From Deinococcus frigens DSM 12807 (lineage in GTDB: Bacteria > Deinococcota > Deinococci > Deinococcales > Deinococcaceae): a stretch of DNA of 57,552 nucleotides. The notes under the pieces were generated by a model. The model did not search any database and was not told where the DNA came from. It worked only from the letters and a program-made list of their open reading frames with translations. A program made the translations under genes and the position numbers. The DNA is taken from assembly GCF_000701425.1 (NCBI RefSeq), contig NZ_JNIW01000024.1, positions 1-57,552 of the forward strand. The letters run 5' to 3'. Shown here piece by piece: positions 55,826-57,552 of the stretch; the first letter of the stretch is position 1, and the number at the start of each line of letters is the position of its first letter.

Positions 55826-56308
55826 ATGTCCACCCCCGAACTGCTGCGCGAGGGCCTGCGCGAGGTGCTATATGGCCCGGACGGCGGCCCGCTGGCCGTG
55901 GGCCTGTTCAGCGTGGGCGAGGCGGGACTGCTGCGAACCGTCCACGCGCTGAGTTTCGCTCAGGCCAGCGCCCCTGCCGCCGCTGGCCGCCCCACGCCCG
56001 CGCAGATCACCGTCCATATCCGCCAGTCGCTGGAACTGGCCGCCGCCCAACTGGCGGACCCCTATGCCCTGTCGCCAGATGAGCAGGACGCCTGGAACGT
56101 GCGTTTCGCAACCCCCCAAGCGTGGCGTCTGGAACTCGTCGCCCTGGCCCGCGCCGGGCAGCATTTCTACGAGGCGCTGTACCTCCCTCTCTCGCCAGAT
56201 GGCCTCAGAATTGCCTTCGGGGCCGTTACGCACGCCGCGTACCACGCTGGCGCGTTGCGCTTTCATCTGGCGAATATGGAGGTAGAACAGCGTGAGAAGC
56301 CAGTCTGA
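55826..56308 (+). CDS. DinB-like (YfiT-type) four-helix protein
   Basis: 160 residues, mostly helical, with a histidine-rich helix HAAYHAGALRF near 141-151 that matches the metal-binding end of DinB/YfiT-fold proteins, and a first histidine in ALSFAQ-flanking sequence (TVHALSF near 38). These proteins bind divalent metal and in some cases act on thiols such as bacillithiol. Expression of DinB-like proteins is DNA-damage-linked in some bacteria but nothing here shows that. ATG 55826 is fixed by the leaderless promoter; the longer open frame to 55487 overlaps the divergent gene. Confidence 0.7.
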   Translation: MSTPELLREGLREVLYGPDGGPLAVGLFSVGEAGLLRTVHALSFAQASAPAAAGRPTPAQITVHIRQSLELAAAQLADPYALSPDEQDAWNVRFATPQAWRLELVALARAGQHFYEALYLPLSPDGLRIAFGAVTHAAYHAGALRFHLANMEVEQREKPV

Positions 56309-56455
56309 GTTGAGAAGAGGAAGGGGGACGATGTGGCAGCTTGCCCAGAAGCTGCGCCCAAAAGCCCCTCACGACTTGGTAACCTGCCTTCCAGACCGCT
56401 GTTAGACGGCCTACAGGGGCTGCACCGAACAGGCCCAGCGGGGGGAGAAGCTTCT

Positions 56456-57304
56456 GTGTGTACCGCGATGGCTTGGGTCAGCAACAACCGCTTTTATTTC
56501 GGCAGGAACATGGACATTGAGCGTTCGTTCGGGGAGGGGGTGGTCATTGTGCCGCGCCGCTACACCCTGACGTTCAAGAAAGAACCCGCCCAGCAGGTGA
56601 AGTACGCCATGATCGGCATCGGTTCGGTGGCAAAGGAGTATCCGCTGTATGCCGAGGCCGTCAACGAACGCGGCCTGGGTGTGGCCGCCACTTATTTTCC
56701 CGGCCTCGCCCAATATGCGGCGGAGGAGAAAGACGGCCATTTTAACGTGGCCTCCCACGAACTGATTCCCTGGATTCTGGCCCGCTACGCCACGGTGGAC
56801 GAGGCGTATGACGATCTGACGCGCCTGAACCTGATGGGATTACCCTTCATGGACGGCCTGCCCGTCACCGAGCAGCACTGGCTGGTGTCGGACCGTCATC
56901 GCTCGGTGGTCATTGAGTTCACCGAGGGCGGCCTGCACCTGACCAACCTGCGGACCTACCTGGGCGTGACTGCGGGGCAGCCGCAAGCGACGTCCTGGGA
57001 TAACCTGCCACTGACGGCGCTGGGACAGGGCTAGGGCGCATACGGTCTGCCGGGCGATTCCTCGCCCACGTCCAGATTCGTCAAGGCAGCCTTCCTGAAA
57101 GCCCACGCGGCGGGCAGTGACAATGAGAAGGAGGCGGTGTCGCAGTTTTTCCACATTCTGGATGGTGTGGCGATGGTCAGAGGCACCGTGGCCTTGCCAA
57201 ATGGCGGCCTGGACAGCACCACCTACAGTTCTTGCATGTCCACCCACGAGGGCCTGTTCTATTACAAGACTCAGGAGTTGCACCTTGCAGAGCGGAGTGA
57301 ATAG
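56456..57304 (+). pseudogene. Choloylglycine hydrolase/penicillin acylase family gene, broken by TAG
   Basis: An Ntn-hydrolase of the linear amide C-N hydrolase family (bile-salt hydrolase, penicillin V acylase, acyl-homoserine lactone acylase relatives). GTG-TGT at 56456 gives Met-Cys, the Cys becoming the catalytic N-terminus after Met removal. RNMDIE and VNERGLGVAATYFPG follow. An in-frame TAG stops it after 192 codons (57032-57034), yet the same frame continues with clear family sequence GLPGDSSPTSRFVKAAFLKA and SQFFHILDGVAMVRGTVA up to YYKT. The end (57271-57304) overlaps a transposase remnant, so the C-terminus seems cut short (281 codons against about 320-350 in the family). GGGGGAG at 56441-56447 is the ribosome binding site. 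Confidence 0.85.
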
Positions 57305-57552
57305 CCGTGCTGGTGCAGGAATTCAGCGTTTTTCGAGAACAGGTGCAGCAGTCGGTTGAGATGCAGGTGAGGCAGCACCGTGACCAGCGCCAGGAACGCA
57401 CATTCCTCCAGGGTCAGCCCGTCCTGCCGATGGAGGATTCAGGGCGTCCAGGTCAGGAAGACCAGCAGGATCCAGCGGTCCAGCCCTACAGCAGTTCGCA
57501 GTGCGAACTGCGCCAAGCCGAACTGATGCTTGCCTTCCTTGAAAAAGGATTC
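57265..57552 (-). mobile_element. Partial insertion sequence (IS4-like) at the right edge
   Basis: Defined by the transposase remnant. Its 3' end coincides with the point where the hydrolase frame loses family resemblance (after YYKT, about 57270), so the element probably inserted into that gene. The exact inverted repeat was not identified. Confidence 0.5.
57271..57552 (-). pseudogene. Decayed DDE transposase, C-terminal part, truncated by window edge
   Basis: The minus strand reads [20 protein letters not shown], a typical C-terminal segment of IS4-like DDE transposases around the catalytic Glu, then [14 protein letters not shown], a TGA (57439-57441), and in the same frame ILHRQDGLTLEECAFLALV to a stop at 57271. 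The single internal stop means the copy is inactive. The rest lies beyond the window. Confidence 0.6.

Overview
The window is GC-rich bacterial chromosome that fits the genus Deinococcus. The indications are a very large TamB-family protein, Deinococcus-type gene content (HflX with a long N-terminus, an LCP protein, a DUF4139 protein, an ABC-F protein), and many genes whose start codon lies 6-7 bases after a TANNNT -10 box with no Shine-Dalgarno sequence. That is the leaderless-mRNA architecture known from Deinococcus. The genus call is inference; I cannot name a species.

Layout, left to right. 1-325: edge of an IS200-type element (truncated tnpA, minus strand). 740-5474: SAM (S-box) riboswitch with its own terminator, then metH and an overlapping metF-like gene, i.e. 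methionine synthesis and methyl-folate supply. 5521-7718: catalase behind a Fur/PerR-type palindrome, followed by a Fur-family regulator whose 5' end looks frameshifted. 7730-9025: secreted DUF4139 protein. 9147-15319: complete family-5 peptide importer on the minus strand (binding protein, two permeases, two ATPases). 15620-20174: secG, a GAF/HD-GYP c-di-GMP phosphodiesterase, an LCP cell-envelope protein and a repeat-bearing lipoprotein, separated by gene-poor stretches. 20386-22940: clpS-clpA. 23045-23175: inverted pair of intergenic repeats. 23284-26785: three-gene ABC-2 exporter plus a coupled unknown gene. 26872-29490: ABC-F ATPase with an extra C-terminal region and a small unknown protein. 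29711-39751: a 10-kb tamB-like gene. 39915-40726: acylphosphatase converging on a GNAT acetyltransferase. 40748-45532: pstS, pstC, pstA, pstB, phoU on the minus strand, with 11-bp-periodic Pho-box-like repeats before pstS and pstC. 45752-49499: nucleoside-type (BmpA-class) importer ATPase and two permeases, without a binding protein here. 49611-52678: EAL phosphodiesterase, small membrane protein, membrane-anchored endonuclease/exonuclease/phosphatase-fold protein. 52713-54541: tandem repeats, terminator, hflX. 54824-56308: divergent APH-like kinase and DinB-like protein. 56456-57552: a choloylglycine-hydrolase-family gene broken by an in-frame TAG and apparently cut by a decayed DDE insertion sequence that runs off the end.

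How parts work together: the riboswitch should switch off metH-metF when SAM is plentiful; the Fur-family regulator beside katA is the obvious candidate to read the palindrome before katA; the pst-phoU cluster is a phosphate importer with signalling partner, and its repeats suggest PhoB-type control; ClpS delivers N-degron substrates to ClpA; an HD-GYP and an EAL protein both degrade c-di-GMP. No CRISPR array, rRNA, tRNA or prophage was seen. The most unusual items are the size and internal repeats of the TamB protein, the four-repeat Pho-box-like array, the broken start of the Fur-family gene, and the decayed hydrolase/IS junction at the right edge.
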